From Streptomyces sp. NBC_00483 (GTDB lineage: Bacteria > Actinomycetota > Actinomycetes > Streptomycetales > Streptomycetaceae), in assembly GCF_036013745.1 (NCBI RefSeq), contig NZ_CP107880.1, positions 7,750,001 to 7,814,000 on the forward strand: a stretch of 64,000 bases of DNA, in the 5' to 3' direction. The translations under genes and the position numbers were made by a program. Numbering within the stretch: the first letter of the stretch is position 1; each line of letters begins with the position of its first letter. The notes beneath the pieces were generated by a model. The model searched no databases. It saw only the letters and a list, made by a program, of their open reading frames with translations, and was not told the origin of the DNA. Of the stretch, positions 41,058-49,957 are shown one piece after another.

Positions 41058-41076
41058 CGGGGCTTCCTTCTCCCCG
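41058..41076 (+). terminator. Weak hairpin after the GntR gene
   Basis: CGGGG (41058-41062) and CCCCG (41072-41076) can pair around a 9-nt loop, 7 bp after the stop codon. The stem is short, so termination strength is doubtful. Confidence 0.35.
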
Positions 41077-41115
41077 GCCGCGTCATGTTGTCAGTACAAA
41101 GTCCCTGCAGAACCC

Positions 41116-41144
41116 TTGACGCTAGCAAGCGCTTGCCCTGATCT
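41116..41144 (+). promoter_or_regulatory. Sugar-importer promoter with LacI-type palindrome
   Basis: GCAAGCGCTTGC, a perfect 12-bp palindrome at 41125-41136, lies between a possible -35 TTGACG (41116-41121) and -10 TGATCT (41139-41144) spaced by 17 bp. A LacI-family repressor bound here would block RNA polymerase. The core AAGCGCTT is the same as in the pectate lyase operator at 12398-12409. Confidence 0.6.
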
Positions 41145-41234
41145 TTGACCCCGTTGCCGGAGGCTCCACTTCCGGGCGTCCGGGCGGCAGTTGGTCACGT
41201 GCGGGACCGGGCGGGCGGAGAAGGGCGGGGAGCC

Positions 41235-42500
41235 ATGCGGGCGGGTCGCAGAAGGACGATGGCCGTGGCCGGGGCGAGCGCGATGGTGCTGCTGCTCAGC
41301 AGTTGTGCCTTCGCCGAGAACACCGGGGTGGCGGGCGGCGATCCGAACAAGCTGACCTTCTGGCTGTCCGGCGACACCGCTCAGGGCGGCGGCTTCGCCA
41401 AGATGGCCGCCGAGTACACCAAGGAGACCGGCGTCGAGGTCGAGGTCGTCGACATCCCGTACGACGACCTGGTCACCAAGATGCGCAACGCGGCGATGGC
41501 GGGCGAACTGCCGGCGCTCGCCCGTGTGCCGGGCATCGACCCGATCTGGTCCGGTGCGCTGATGGACCTCGGGGGCGTGGCGAAGGACCACCACATCAAG
41601 AAGGACCTGCTCGCCGCCAACGAGAAGGGCGTGGTGAACGCCCTGCCCACCGACCTCACCGCGGTCGGCCTCTTCGTCAACAAGTCGCTGTTCAAGAAGG
41701 CGCACGTCGACTACCCGCGCGACAGCGGCGGTTGGACCTGGGACCAGTTCGTCGCCGCCGTGAAGAAGGTACAGAAGCGCACCGACGCGAAGTACGGCAT
41801 GGTGATGGACGCCTCCAGCCACCGGCTGCGCTCCTTCATGTACCAGTTCGGGGGCAATGGCTTCCGCGAGGGCAAGGACGGCGAATTCAAGGGCGATGCC
41901 GACTCCGTCAAGGCGCTCAAGCGGTTCAAGGAACTCAACGACGGCTCCTTCAGCCCCAAGTCCGTGTGGCTCTCGAACGACGACCCCAACGCCATGTTCA
42001 AGTCGGGCCGCGTCGTCGCGTACTACTCCGGGGTCTGGCAGATCGCCGACTTCGCCAAGAACATCAAGAACTTCGACTGGGACTCGGCGCTCATGCCGCA
42101 CCAGCCCGTGCGGACCACCAACCTCGGCACCAACTACCTCGTCGGCTTCGACGGCCCGGCCGCCAAGAAGTCCGAGCGGTTCGTGAACTGGCTCTACAGC
42201 AAGAAGAACTACCGCAAGCTGTGCGAGACCTCAGGCTTCCTGCCGGTCGAGGACGGCGTGCAGGTCCGCTACGCCGCGCGCCAGCGCGACTTCGACCTCT
42301 ACAACAGGATCATCGATGAGGCCGGTCCCCTCGGGCCCGCCCAGATCAAGGACTCGCTGCGGCAGGCCTACGCGGGCCATGTCACCGAGGGCGATCCGCT
42401 GCACGACGAGACGGTCAAGTATCTGGGCGGTTCCCAGAGCCTGGACGCGACGGTCGGTGCCATCGAGAAGCAGCTGAACGAACAGCTCGGCGACGGCTGA
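41235..42500 (+). CDS. Family 1 extracellular sugar-binding lipoprotein
   Basis: This 421-residue binding protein has a basic start (MRAGRRR), a hydrophobic stretch and lipobox LSSC at about 23-26. The SBP_bac_1 body includes LTFWLSGDTAQGGG, AMAGELPALARVPG and VAYYSGVWQIADF. The ATG at 41235 follows GGGGAG; the longer frame to 41145 would run through the promoter. It leads an operon with two permeases and a 566-residue protein. Confidence 0.9.
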   Translation: MRAGRRRTMAVAGASAMVLLLSSCAFAENTGVAGGDPNKLTFWLSGDTAQGGGFAKMAAEYTKETGVEVEVVDIPYDDLVTKMRNAAMAGELPALARVPGIDPIWSGALMDLGGVAKDHHIKKDLLAANEKGVVNALPTDLTAVGLFVNKSLFKKAHVDYPRDSGGWTWDQFVAAVKKVQKRTDAKYGMVMDASSHRLRSFMYQFGGNGFREGKDGEFKGDADSVKALKRFKELNDGSFSPKSVWLSNDDPNAMFKSGRVVAYYSGVWQIADFAKNIKNFDWDSALMPHQPVRTTNLGTNYLVGFDGPAAKKSERFVNWLYSKKNYRKLCETSGFLPVEDGVQVRYAARQRDFDLYNRIIDEAGPLGPAQIKDSLRQAYAGHVTEGDPLHDETVKYLGGSQSLDATVGAIEKQLNEQLGDG

Positions 42501-42554
42501 CCCGCCACCCACCACCGAAGCCCTGGCCATTCCCGAAGACCGAGGTCGACGACG

Positions 42555-43493
42555 ATGACGATCACCGCGGCCACCCGCCGCACCTCCACGCAGCCCGCCG
42601 CCGCGGCCCCACCCGGCCGACGCCCACGGCGCCGCCACCGCTGGGCCCCCGTGGCCTTCGCGTCGGTGAACATCGTGATGTTCCTGCTCTTCTTCCTGTG
42701 GCCCGGCGCACTCGGCCTGCTCTACTCGTTCACCGACTACCGGGGCCTCGGCAAACCCGACTTCGTCGGCCTGGACAACTACACGACCCTGTTCGCCGAC
42801 TCCAACTTCTACTCCGCGCTGACCAGGACCGGGCTGTACGTGGTCCTCTCCGTGCCACTCGTCTACGTACTGTCGCTCGCGGTGGCGGTACTCCTGGTCA
42901 ACCGGTACGCGCGCGGGGCCACGCTCGCCAAGACCATCTTCTTCCTGCCGTGGCTGATCTCCCCGATCGTCACCGGCGTGGTGTGGCGCTGGCTGTTCGG
43001 CGAGGACTTCGGGTTCATCAACTTCGTCCTCGGACAGCTCGGCCTCGGCGGCGCCAAGTGGTCCTCCGACCCGAACCTCGCGCTCATGGTCATGGTGGTC
43101 GCCACCGCCTGGGGCGGCACCGCCTTCAACATGCTGCTGTTCATCGCCGCGCTGCGGAACGTGCCGAAGTCGTACTACGAGGCCGCCGCCCTGGACGGCG
43201 CGAACGCCTGGCAGCGCTTCCGGCACATCACCCTGCCGTCGATCGCCCCGACCTCCTTCATGGTCGTCCTGCTCGCCACGCTGAACTCGGTGAAGGAGTT
43301 CGGGATGGTCCAGGCCCTCAACGGCGGCGGCCCCGGCATCGACAACCGGCTGATCGTCCAGTACGTCTACGAGACCGGGTTCAAGTACGCCAAGGTCGGC
43401 TACGCCAGCGCCGTCTCCATGGTCCTGATGGCGATCCTCATGGCCATCGCCCTCATCCAGCTCCGCGTCGGAAAGGGGCGTGGCGCCTCGTGA
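42555..43493 (+). CDS. Carbohydrate ABC transporter permease, MalF type
   Basis: This 312-residue permease has six membrane segments after a basic N-terminus; the EAA loop SYYEAAALDGANAWQRF lies near 210-226. GAGG lies before the ATG. The stop overlaps the next permease start as GTGA. Confidence 0.9.
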   Translation: MTITAATRRTSTQPAAAAPPGRRPRRRHRWAPVAFASVNIVMFLLFFLWPGALGLLYSFTDYRGLGKPDFVGLDNYTTLFADSNFYSALTRTGLYVVLSVPLVYVLSLAVAVLLVNRYARGATLAKTIFFLPWLISPIVTGVVWRWLFGEDFGFINFVLGQLGLGGAKWSSDPNLALMVMVVATAWGGTAFNMLLFIAALRNVPKSYYEAAALDGANAWQRFRHITLPSIAPTSFMVVLLATLNSVKEFGMVQALNGGGPGIDNRLIVQYVYETGFKYAKVGYASAVSMVLMAILMAIALIQLRVGKGRGAS

Positions 43494-44377
43494 AGCTCCA
43501 GGAATCCCAGGAGATCCGGGAAGCCCGGGACATTCGGGAAGGCGCCGAGCCCCGCCGCCAGGCGGCGGCCCGTTCGGTCCTGCCGACGCTCGCCCTCTGG
43601 ATCCTCGCCCTGCTGTTCGCGTTCCCGGTGCTGTGGTTCGTGCTCAGCGCGTTCAAGCCGGGCAGCGAGCTGTTCAGCACACCGCTGAGCATCCTGCCCG
43701 AGCACTGGACCGTGCAGGGCTTCGTCGACGCCTGGAACCGTATCGACTTCAGCCGGTACTTCGGCAACACGCTCGTGGTGGCCACGCTCTCCACGGCGCT
43801 CACCGTCGTGGCGAGCGCGGGTACCGGCTACGCCCTCGCGAAGTACCCGGCGCGCTGGCTGAAGGTGTTCTTCGTCTGCGTCCTCGCCACCACGATGCTG
43901 CCGACCGAGGTCATCCTCACCCCGTCGTTCACGGTGATCCGCAACCTCGGCCTCTACAACACGCTGACCGGCGTCATCGTCCCGTCGATCATGACGGCGA
44001 CCGGCATCTTCATGTTCCGCCAGTTCTTCCTGACCGTCCCCGACGAACTCCTGGAGGCAGCCCGCATCGACGGAGCGGGCGAGGCCAGGATCTTCCTCAC
44101 GATCATGATGCCGCTGGCCCGGCCCATCGCGATCACGCTGGCGATCTTCTCCTTCCAGTGGCGCTGGAACGACTACATCTGGCCGCTGATCGTGCTCGGC
44201 GACCCCAAACAGTTCACGCTGCAGGTCGCGCTGCGCGGCCTGGTGGGCGCCGAGAACATCGACTGGCCGACGCTGCTCGCCGCGTCCGTCATCTCCATCG
44301 TGCCGCTCCTCGTGATGTTCCTGGTGTTCCAGCGGTACGTGATGAGCGCCGACCTCGACGCCGGCCTGAAGGACTGA
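43490..44377 (+). CDS. Carbohydrate ABC transporter permease, MalG type
   Basis: This 295-residue permease begins with a GTG coupled to the MalF-type gene. It has six membrane segments and the EAA loop ELLEAARIDGAGEARIF near 188-204. No ATPase is encoded in the operon, so a shared one such as MsiK is probable. Confidence 0.9.
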   Translation: MKLQESQEIREARDIREGAEPRRQAAARSVLPTLALWILALLFAFPVLWFVLSAFKPGSELFSTPLSILPEHWTVQGFVDAWNRIDFSRYFGNTLVVATLSTALTVVASAGTGYALAKYPARWLKVFFVCVLATTMLPTEVILTPSFTVIRNLGLYNTLTGVIVPSIMTATGIFMFRQFFLTVPDELLEAARIDGAGEARIFLTIMMPLARPIAITLAIFSFQWRWNDYIWPLIVLGDPKQFTLQVALRGLVGAENIDWPTLLAASVISIVPLLVMFLVFQRYVMSADLDAGLKD

Positions 44378-44380
44378 CAC

Positions 44381-46081
44381 ATGGACAGGGGCATGGACCA
44401 CGACTTCCTCGCGGCACTCACGGGGCCGCTCGCCGACCGCACAGCCCGACTCGCCTCGCCCGAAGGGCCGCCGCACACGACCCGGCACCGGGCGCTCGCC
44501 TCGGACGCCAAGGCGCTCGTGGCGGCGTGGGTGTGGGAGCGGCCCGAAGCGTCCGGCCACGTGACAGTCGCTCTGCAACGTGCCCTGAATCTACGGGAGT
44601 TGCAGGGCAAGGACGGGCTCTTCGGCGGCGACAACCTCGCCTCGCCGCCCGACTCCTCGTTCACCATGAACGACGTCTGTCTGCTCACCCAGCTGATCGA
44701 CACGGTCGCCCGGGAGCGGCAGCCCAGTGAACTCGCCGACCTGCGGGCCGTGTTGACCGACATCCGCGAGGCCGCGACCCCCGCCCTCCTCGTCGGCGGA
44801 GTGCACACCCCCAACCACCGCTGGGAGTTGTGCGCGGCCCTGGCCCGGCTGCACCGGCTCGCCCCCGACCCGCGGATCCCCGAACGCATCGACGACTGGC
44901 TTGCCGAGGGCATCGATCTGCAGCCGGACGGCATGTACAGCGAACGCAGCCCGCTGTACGCCGCCCACGTCACCAACCCGTCGCTGCTCGCGATCGCCGA
45001 CGTCCTCGACCGCGACGAACTGCGCGAGCCGGTGCGCCGCAACCTGGCCGCGTTCGCCGCCCTGTACGACGCCGACGGCTGCCTGGAGTCCGTGCACTCG
45101 CGGCGCCAGGACCAGCGGGCCCGCTTCTTCGGCGACCGGTTCCTCATGCCGTACCGCGCACTCGCCCTGCGCGCGGACGAGCCGGAGCGCGCCCTGTTCG
45201 CCCGGATGGCGCGGACGGTGCAGGAGCACGGCGTGGACGGGGAGACGGCGGCAGACGCGCTTACCGCCGTGCTGATCGACCCGGCGCTCGCGGAACCGCT
45301 GCCGTCGCCGTCCAGGCCTGCGGAGCGCACGGAGAGCGTGTTCGCCACCTCGGGGCTCGCCCAACTGCACGATGGTGCACGGACTTTGACCGTCTACGGT
45401 GGCGGCGACATCGCCACCACACCCCGCATCGGCTCGGGGATCGCCACCAACCCGACGTTCCTGCGGCTGCGGCAGGGTGCGGCCGTGCTCGAATCGGTGC
45501 GGCTGTACGTCGACTTCTTCTCGCTCGGGCCGTTCCGCGCCGAAGGCCTGGAACGCCTCGGCCCCGGCAAGTACCGCCTGGCGAGCGACCGTTCGGCTTC
45601 CTTCTACCAGCCGCTGCCGCCGTCGGCCCGCCGCGCGGACGGCGCCTACCCGCTCGGCGACGAGGGCCGGTTCCACGCCGCGATGGACTTCGCGGCCAGG
45701 CCCGCCGACACCCATCACCTCACGGTCACGGCCGAGGTGACGGCCACGGCCACGGGTGTCCGTGTCGATTTCGACCTGGACTCGACCCCGACGACGTACG
45801 CCCTGGAACTGGCCTTCCGCCCCGGCGGCACGCTCACCGGGACGACGGTGACGGCCGGGCCCGACCGCTGTGTCATCGGCGGGCCCGAGGCGACGTACAC
45901 GGTCGGCTCCGACATCCTGCGCGTCACCCACACCGCGCCCGCCTGCGACCGCGAGCCGTCCACCGACCCCGGCGAACAGTTCGGCTACCTCGGGGCGAGC
46001 GACACCGCGCCGGGCGTGAAGGCGTACATCACGGGCACGACACCAGCGCGGTTCACGCTCACCGTCGATGGGACGGTGTGA
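44381..46081 (+). CDS. Uncharacterised alpha-toroid protein, polysaccharide-lyase-like
   Basis: I cannot name this 566-residue protein. Residues 1 to about 300 look all-helical, like an (alpha/alpha) toroid, with conserved-looking polar motifs GGVHTPNHRWELCAAL near 131-146 and DGMYSERSPLYAAH near 185-198. Residues from about 310 look beta-rich. This layout recalls heparinase II/III and alginate-lyase-like enzymes, where His, Arg and Tyr act in beta-elimination. There is no signal peptide, so it would act on an imported oligosaccharide. It starts 4 bp after the importer genes. A second ATG lies four codons downstream. Confidence 0.6.
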   Translation: MDRGMDHDFLAALTGPLADRTARLASPEGPPHTTRHRALASDAKALVAAWVWERPEASGHVTVALQRALNLRELQGKDGLFGGDNLASPPDSSFTMNDVCLLTQLIDTVARERQPSELADLRAVLTDIREAATPALLVGGVHTPNHRWELCAALARLHRLAPDPRIPERIDDWLAEGIDLQPDGMYSERSPLYAAHVTNPSLLAIADVLDRDELREPVRRNLAAFAALYDADGCLESVHSRRQDQRARFFGDRFLMPYRALALRADEPERALFARMARTVQEHGVDGETAADALTAVLIDPALAEPLPSPSRPAERTESVFATSGLAQLHDGARTLTVYGGGDIATTPRIGSGIATNPTFLRLRQGAAVLESVRLYVDFFSLGPFRAEGLERLGPGKYRLASDRSASFYQPLPPSARRADGAYPLGDEGRFHAAMDFAARPADTHHLTVTAEVTATATGVRVDFDLDSTPTTYALELAFRPGGTLTGTTVTAGPDRCVIGGPEATYTVGSDILRVTHTAPACDREPSTDPGEQFGYLGASDTAPGVKAYITGTTPARFTLTVDGTV

Positions 46082-46099
46082 GGCGGCGCCGCCTCACAC
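46076..46099. terminator. Perfect 24-bp palindrome spanning two convergent stop codons
   Basis: GTGTGAGGCGGC (46076-46087) is followed directly by its exact reverse complement (46088-46099). The TGA of the plus-strand 566-codon gene (46079-46081) and the TGA of the minus-strand kdgD (46094-46096) both lie inside the arms. It should end transcription in both directions. Confidence 0.85.
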
Positions 46100-47008
46100 T
46101 CGCTTGATCAGCGCCTTCAGCTCGGCGAGTTCGGCCTCGGTCAGGTCCGTGAGTGGCGGGCGGACCGGGCCCGACGGGTGGCCCGTCGCGGTCATGCCCG
46201 CCTTGACGATGCTGACCGCGTAGCCGGCCTTGCGGTTGCGGAGTTCCGTGTACGGGAGCACGAAGTCGCGCAGGTGCTTGAGGACGGTGGCGTGGTCCCG
46301 GCCGCGGACGGCGGCGTAGAAGTCGAGGGCGAACTCCGGCAGGAAGTTGAAGATGGCCGACGAGTAGGTGGTGACGCCGAGTTCGAGGTACGGGAGGGCG
46401 TACATCTCCGCGGTGGGCAGTCCGCCGACGTACGTGAAGCGGTCGCCGAGGCGGGTGTAGATGCGGGTCATGGCGTCGATGTCGCCGACGCCGTCCTTGT
46501 AGCCGATCAGGTTCGGGCAGGACTCGGCGACGCGGGCCAGGGTGTCCGCGCTGTACTTGGCGTTGGCCCGGCCGTAGGCGATGACTCCGAGGTTCGTGGC
46601 CTTGCAGACCGCCTCGACGTGCTCGGCCAGGCCGTCCTGCGAGGCCTCCGTCAGGTACGGCGGGAAGAGCAACAGGCCGTCGGCGCCCGCTCGTTCGGCC
46701 GCCTGCGCGTACTCGATCGCGGTGCGCGTGCCGTACCCGGCCGGGGCGAGGATCGGGGTGCCCTCGGGCGCCGCCTGCACGGCCGCGGTCACCACCTGCT
46801 CCGTCTCCGCGGCGGTCAGCGAGAAGAACTCGCCGGTGCCGCCCGCGGCGAAGAGACCGCCGACCTCGTGCTCGGCCAGGCGCTCGATGTTGGCGCGGTA
46901 GGCCTGCTCGTCGAACGCGAGGTCCGCGGCCTTGAAGTGGGTGACCGGGAAGGAGAGCAGGCCCGAGCCGATGCGGGCGCCGAGCTCTGACGGGGTGAAG
47001 GACGACAT
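46094..47008 (-). CDS. kdgD: 5-dehydro-4-deoxyglucarate dehydratase
   Basis: This 304-residue enzyme of the DHDPS/NAL aldolase family removes water and CO2 from 5-keto-4-deoxy-D-glucarate to give 2,5-dioxopentanoate. The Schiff-base lysine is K171 in [20 protein letters not shown] (56-65) is the KdgD version of the pyruvate-binding loop, and Y145 is in VIAYGRANA. The ATG at 47008 is supported by AGGAG upstream and by the family start. The product of the dehydratase encoded upstream is its substrate, so the two form consecutive steps of galactarate breakdown. Confidence 0.92.
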   Translation of the reverse strand: MSSFTPSELGARIGSGLLSFPVTHFKAADLAFDEQAYRANIERLAEHEVGGLFAAGGTGEFFSLTAAETEQVVTAAVQAAPEGTPILAPAGYGTRTAIEYAQAAERAGADGLLLFPPYLTEASQDGLAEHVEAVCKATNLGVIAYGRANAKYSADTLARVAESCPNLIGYKDGVGDIDAMTRIYTRLGDRFTYVGGLPTAEMYALPYLELGVTTYSSAIFNFLPEFALDFYAAVRGRDHATVLKHLRDFVLPYTELRNRKAGYAVSIVKAGMTATGHPSGPVRPPLTDLTEAELAELKALIKRV

Positions 47009-47080
47009 GGGTGGTCTGCTCCTGCTGAACGCTGGTGGACGGTGAAGGGGTGGTGTGAGTACGACATTACGAGGCGTCAC

Positions 47081-47122
47081 TCATGCCCGTCCAACACTGT
47101 TTTTGCATTCAGTGATACCTGG
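47081..47122 (-). promoter_or_regulatory. kdgD upstream operator, copy 1 of a shared element
   Basis: This 42-bp stretch matches 48451-48492 at 29 of 42 positions without a gap, in the same orientation. Shared cores are GTTTTTG and ATACCTGG. It lies 73-114 bp upstream of kdgD, a usual place for LysR binding and activation. Confidence 0.65.
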
Positions 47123-47213
47123 TCAGCATCAGTGGGTGTTCCGGACATGGCTCTGGCGCGGGTCCCGCGCTGTCCGTCAGCGGGCCCGCGCCAGAGGGTG
47201 GGGGAGAGGTGGA

Positions 47214-48392
47214 TTACGGGCGCGCGCCCACCTCGTGCGTGGCGATGGTCCAGGCGCGGGCCTGCTCGCTCAGGGTGATGCCGAGGCCCGGGCGGGACGA
47301 CAGGTGCATGCGGCCGTCGCTGATCGCCAGGCGCTCGTTGAACAGCGGCTCCAGCCAGTCGAAGTGCTCCACCCACGGCTCGATCGGGTAGGCCGCGGCG
47401 AGGTGGAGGTGGATCTCCATCGCGAAGTGCGGGGCCAGCTGCAGGTTGTTGTGCTCGGCGAGGGTGGCCAGCTTGAGGAACTGGGTGATGCCGCCGATGC
47501 GCGGGGCGTCGGGCTGGATGATGTCGCAGGCGTTCGCCTTGATCAGCTCGACGTGCTCGGCGACCGACGCGAGCATCTCGCCGGTGGCGACGGACGTGTC
47601 GAGCGAGGCGGCGAGCGCGGCGTGGCCCTGCGCGTCGTAGGCGTCGAGCGGCTCCTCGATCCAGACGAGGTTGAACTCCTCCATGGCCCGGCCCATGCGC
47701 TGGGCGGTGGGCCGGTCCCACTGCTGGTTGGCGTCGACCATCAGCGGGACGTCGTCGCCGATGTGCTCGCGTACGGCGGTCAGCCGGGCGAGGTCGGCCT
47801 TGCGGTCCGGGTTGCCGACCTTGATCTTGATGCCGCCGATGCCGCTGGCCAGGGAGGCGGTGGCGTTGTCGAGGACCTGGTCGGTCGGCGTGTGCAGGAA
47901 GCCGCCGGAGGTGTTGTAGCACTGCACCGAGTCGCGGTGGGCGCCGAGCAGCTTGGCGAGCGGCAGGCCGGCCCGCTTGGCCTTGAGGTCCCACAGGGCG
48001 ATGTCGATCGCGGCGATGGCCTGCGTGGCGACGCCGCTGCGGCCGACGGAGGCGCCGGCCCACACCAGCTTCGTCCACAGGCGGCCGATGTCGCTGGGGT
48101 CCTCGCCGATCAGGTTGTCGGCGATCTCCTTGGCGTGTGCGAACTGGGCGGGGCCGCCGGCGCGCTTGGAGTAGCCGAAGCCGATGCCGGAGTGGCCCTC
48201 GGTGGTCTCGATCTCCGCGAACAGGAAGGCGACCTCGGTCATCGGCTTCTGCCGGCCGGTGAGCACCTTGGCGTCGCTGATCGGCGTCGCGAGGGGCAGC
48301 GTGACGGACGAGAGCTTGATCCAGGCGATGGTGTCGATGGTCGCCTCGCCCTGACGGGAGGCGGCTGAACTGGCTGTGGACGTGCTGGTCAC
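47214..48392 (-). CDS. L-talarate/galactarate dehydratase (enolase superfamily)
   Basis: This 392-residue enzyme dehydrates galactarate (and may epimerise talarate) to 5-keto-4-deoxy-D-glucarate. Catalytic K189 and K191 in GIKIKVG, metal ligands D220, E246 and E272, and base H322 in APHFAMEIHLH match the Salmonella-type talarate/galactarate dehydratases, which also share the DANQQWD and SEQARAW segments. The start is GTG at 48392 (an adjacent GTG at 48395 is possible) with AGGGA upstream. kdgD follows after 205 bp with its own promoter. Confidence 0.88.
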   Translation of the reverse strand: MTSTSTASSAASRQGEATIDTIAWIKLSSVTLPLATPISDAKVLTGRQKPMTEVAFLFAEIETTEGHSGIGFGYSKRAGGPAQFAHAKEIADNLIGEDPSDIGRLWTKLVWAGASVGRSGVATQAIAAIDIALWDLKAKRAGLPLAKLLGAHRDSVQCYNTSGGFLHTPTDQVLDNATASLASGIGGIKIKVGNPDRKADLARLTAVREHIGDDVPLMVDANQQWDRPTAQRMGRAMEEFNLVWIEEPLDAYDAQGHAALAASLDTSVATGEMLASVAEHVELIKANACDIIQPDAPRIGGITQFLKLATLAEHNNLQLAPHFAMEIHLHLAAAYPIEPWVEHFDWLEPLFNERLAISDGRMHLSSRPGLGITLSEQARAWTIATHEVGARP

Positions 48393-48449
48393 CACTGCGA
48401 ATCCCTGGGGGTGTGAGCCGTTGGTTCCTGTTGACGCTAAGGTCGGCGA

Positions 48450-48492
48450 TTGATCCACGTCAAACATAGTTTTTGGATGATTCAATACCTGG
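48450..48492. promoter_or_regulatory. Divergent LysR/dehydratase operator, copy 2 of a shared element
   Basis: The 42-bp element shared with 47081-47122 occupies 48451-48492, 59-100 bp upstream of the dehydratase start. A dyad TTGA-N6-TCAA (48450-48463) sits at its left end. The right end ATACCTGG runs into the GGAGGG ribosome binding site of the LysR gene, so binding could also repress the regulator. Confidence 0.65.
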
Positions 48493-48501
48493 AGGGCATC
48501 G

Positions 48502-49377
48502 TTGTTCACGCTTGCGCAGCTGGCGAGCTTCGTGGCCGTCGCGGAGGAACTGCACTTCACGCGGGCCGCCGAACGGCTGCGGATGACACAGCCCCCACTC
48601 AGCCGGCAGATCCAGCTCCTTGAGCACGAGCTGGACGTGCAGCTCCTCGACCGCACCAACCGCACCGTCCGGCTCACCCCGGCGGGCCGCGCCTTCCTCA
48701 ACGAGGCACGCACCATCCTGCGGCAGGCCGAGGCGGCCACGCTCGCCGCGCGGCAGGTGTCCACGGGTGAGGCGGGCGCCATCGCCGTCGGCTTCACCGC
48801 GGCGAGCGCCTACTCCGCGCTCGGCCCGCTGCTCGACGTGGCCCGGACCTCCATGCCCGGTACGGAGATCGTGCTCCGCGAGAAGGTGACCCGCGACCAG
48901 CTGGAGGCCCTCACCGAGGGCTCCCTCGACCTCGGCATGATCCGCCCCTCCAGCACCGGCCCCGACCTGGAGACCCGCTCGACCACCCGCGAGGGGCTGC
49001 TCGCCGCGGTGCCGAGCGCGCATCCGCTCGCCGAGGGTGAAGGGCCGCTGCCGATGGGGGAGTTCGACGGGCAGGACGTGCTCATGTACTCGCCGATCGA
49101 GGCCCGCTACTTCCACGAACTGCTGGTCAGCATCTTCCGTGAGGCGCGGGTGCGGCCGCGCTTCACGCAGTACCTCAGTCAGGTGCACAGTCTGCTTGCC
49201 ATGGTGCACGCCGGGTGGGGCATCGCCTTCGTGCCCGAGTCGGCGGCGCAGATGCGGTTCCCGGGTATCGCGTTCCGGCCGTTGGAGCTGTCCGATGCGG
49301 CGCCGGTCGAGTTGCATCTGGTGTGGCGGAAGGCGAATGACAATCCGGCGTTGCATGCGCTTCTGCGGTTGCTTTAG
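48502..49377 (+). CDS. LysR-family regulator of the galactarate genes
   Basis: This 291-residue regulator has the HTH at about 17-40 (FTRAAERLRMTQPPLSRQIQLLE split region) and the dimerisation helix, then a LysR effector domain with GFTAASAYSALGPLL. It is close to the BenM/CatR-like group. It starts with TTG, supported by CTGGAGGG 8 nt upstream. It is divergent from the galactarate dehydratase gene, and the two shared 42-bp elements suggest it controls both that gene and kdgD. Confidence 0.88.
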   Translation: MFTLAQLASFVAVAEELHFTRAAERLRMTQPPLSRQIQLLEHELDVQLLDRTNRTVRLTPAGRAFLNEARTILRQAEAATLAARQVSTGEAGAIAVGFTAASAYSALGPLLDVARTSMPGTEIVLREKVTRDQLEALTEGSLDLGMIRPSSTGPDLETRSTTREGLLAAVPSAHPLAEGEGPLPMGEFDGQDVLMYSPIEARYFHELLVSIFREARVRPRFTQYLSQVHSLLAMVHAGWGIAFVPESAAQMRFPGIAFRPLELSDAAPVELHLVWRKANDNPALHALLRLL

Positions 49378-49411
49378 GCCGGGATTGTTGCGGTCGGCCG
49401 GTCCTACGTCA

Positions 49412-49426
49412 CGGGGCTCTGCCCCG
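49412..49426 (+). terminator. Terminator hairpin after the LysR gene
   Basis: CGGGGC (49412-49417), TCT loop, GCCCCG (49421-49426). This GC-rich inverted repeat is a familiar intergenic element in Streptomyces genomes. It lies 35 bp after the stop codon. Confidence 0.6.
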
Positions 49427-49511
49427 GACCCCGCTGCTCAATCGCCGCAGGGGCTTGATGTGACTAGGGTCGACCGTGTACCCCTCGACGTATGACGTAA
49501 CAGGAGGAACC

Positions 49512-49934
49512 GTGTCCAAGCCCCCACTGTCCGCAGAAGCCGTCGCCATGCTCGAGCAAGCGAACCCGGCCACCGTCGCCACGCTCCGTTCGGACGGGGC
49601 GCCCGTGTCCGCGGCGACCTGGTACCTCTGGGAGGACGGCCGGGTGCTGCTCAACATGGACGAGGGGCGGGTCCGCCTCGGGCACCTGCGCCGTGACCCG
49701 CGGCTCACCCTCACCGTCCTCGACAAGGACAGCTGGTACACGCACATCACCCTCATCGGCCGAGCCGTCGACATCCGCGAGGACAAGGGCCTCGCCGACA
49801 TCGACCGGATCTCCACCCATTACGCGGGCGGCCCCTACCCGGAGCGCGAGCGGGCCCGGTTCACGGCGGTCATGGAGATCGAGCGCTGGCACGGCTGGGG
49901 CGAGTTCCGCGACAGCAGCCAGGCGACGGTGTAG
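49512..49934 (+). CDS. PPOX-class (F420/flavin) oxidoreductase
   Basis: This 140-residue split-barrel protein has the TVATLRSDGAPVSAATWYLW strand pair near 17-36 and GHLRRDPRLTLTVLD near 57-71 that form the flavin or F420 site. The family reduces diverse substrates with F420H2 in actinobacteria. The GTG at 49512 follows GGAGGAA. It is a single gene convergent with the lipoate ligase gene and seems unrelated to the sugar genes. Confidence 0.85.
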   Translation: MSKPPLSAEAVAMLEQANPATVATLRSDGAPVSAATWYLWEDGRVLLNMDEGRVRLGHLRRDPRLTLTVLDKDSWYTHITLIGRAVDIREDKGLADIDRISTHYAGGPYPERERARFTAVMEIERWHGWGEFRDSSQATV

Positions 49935-49957
49935 CCCCGGGGTCGCCCGGCTGAGGA

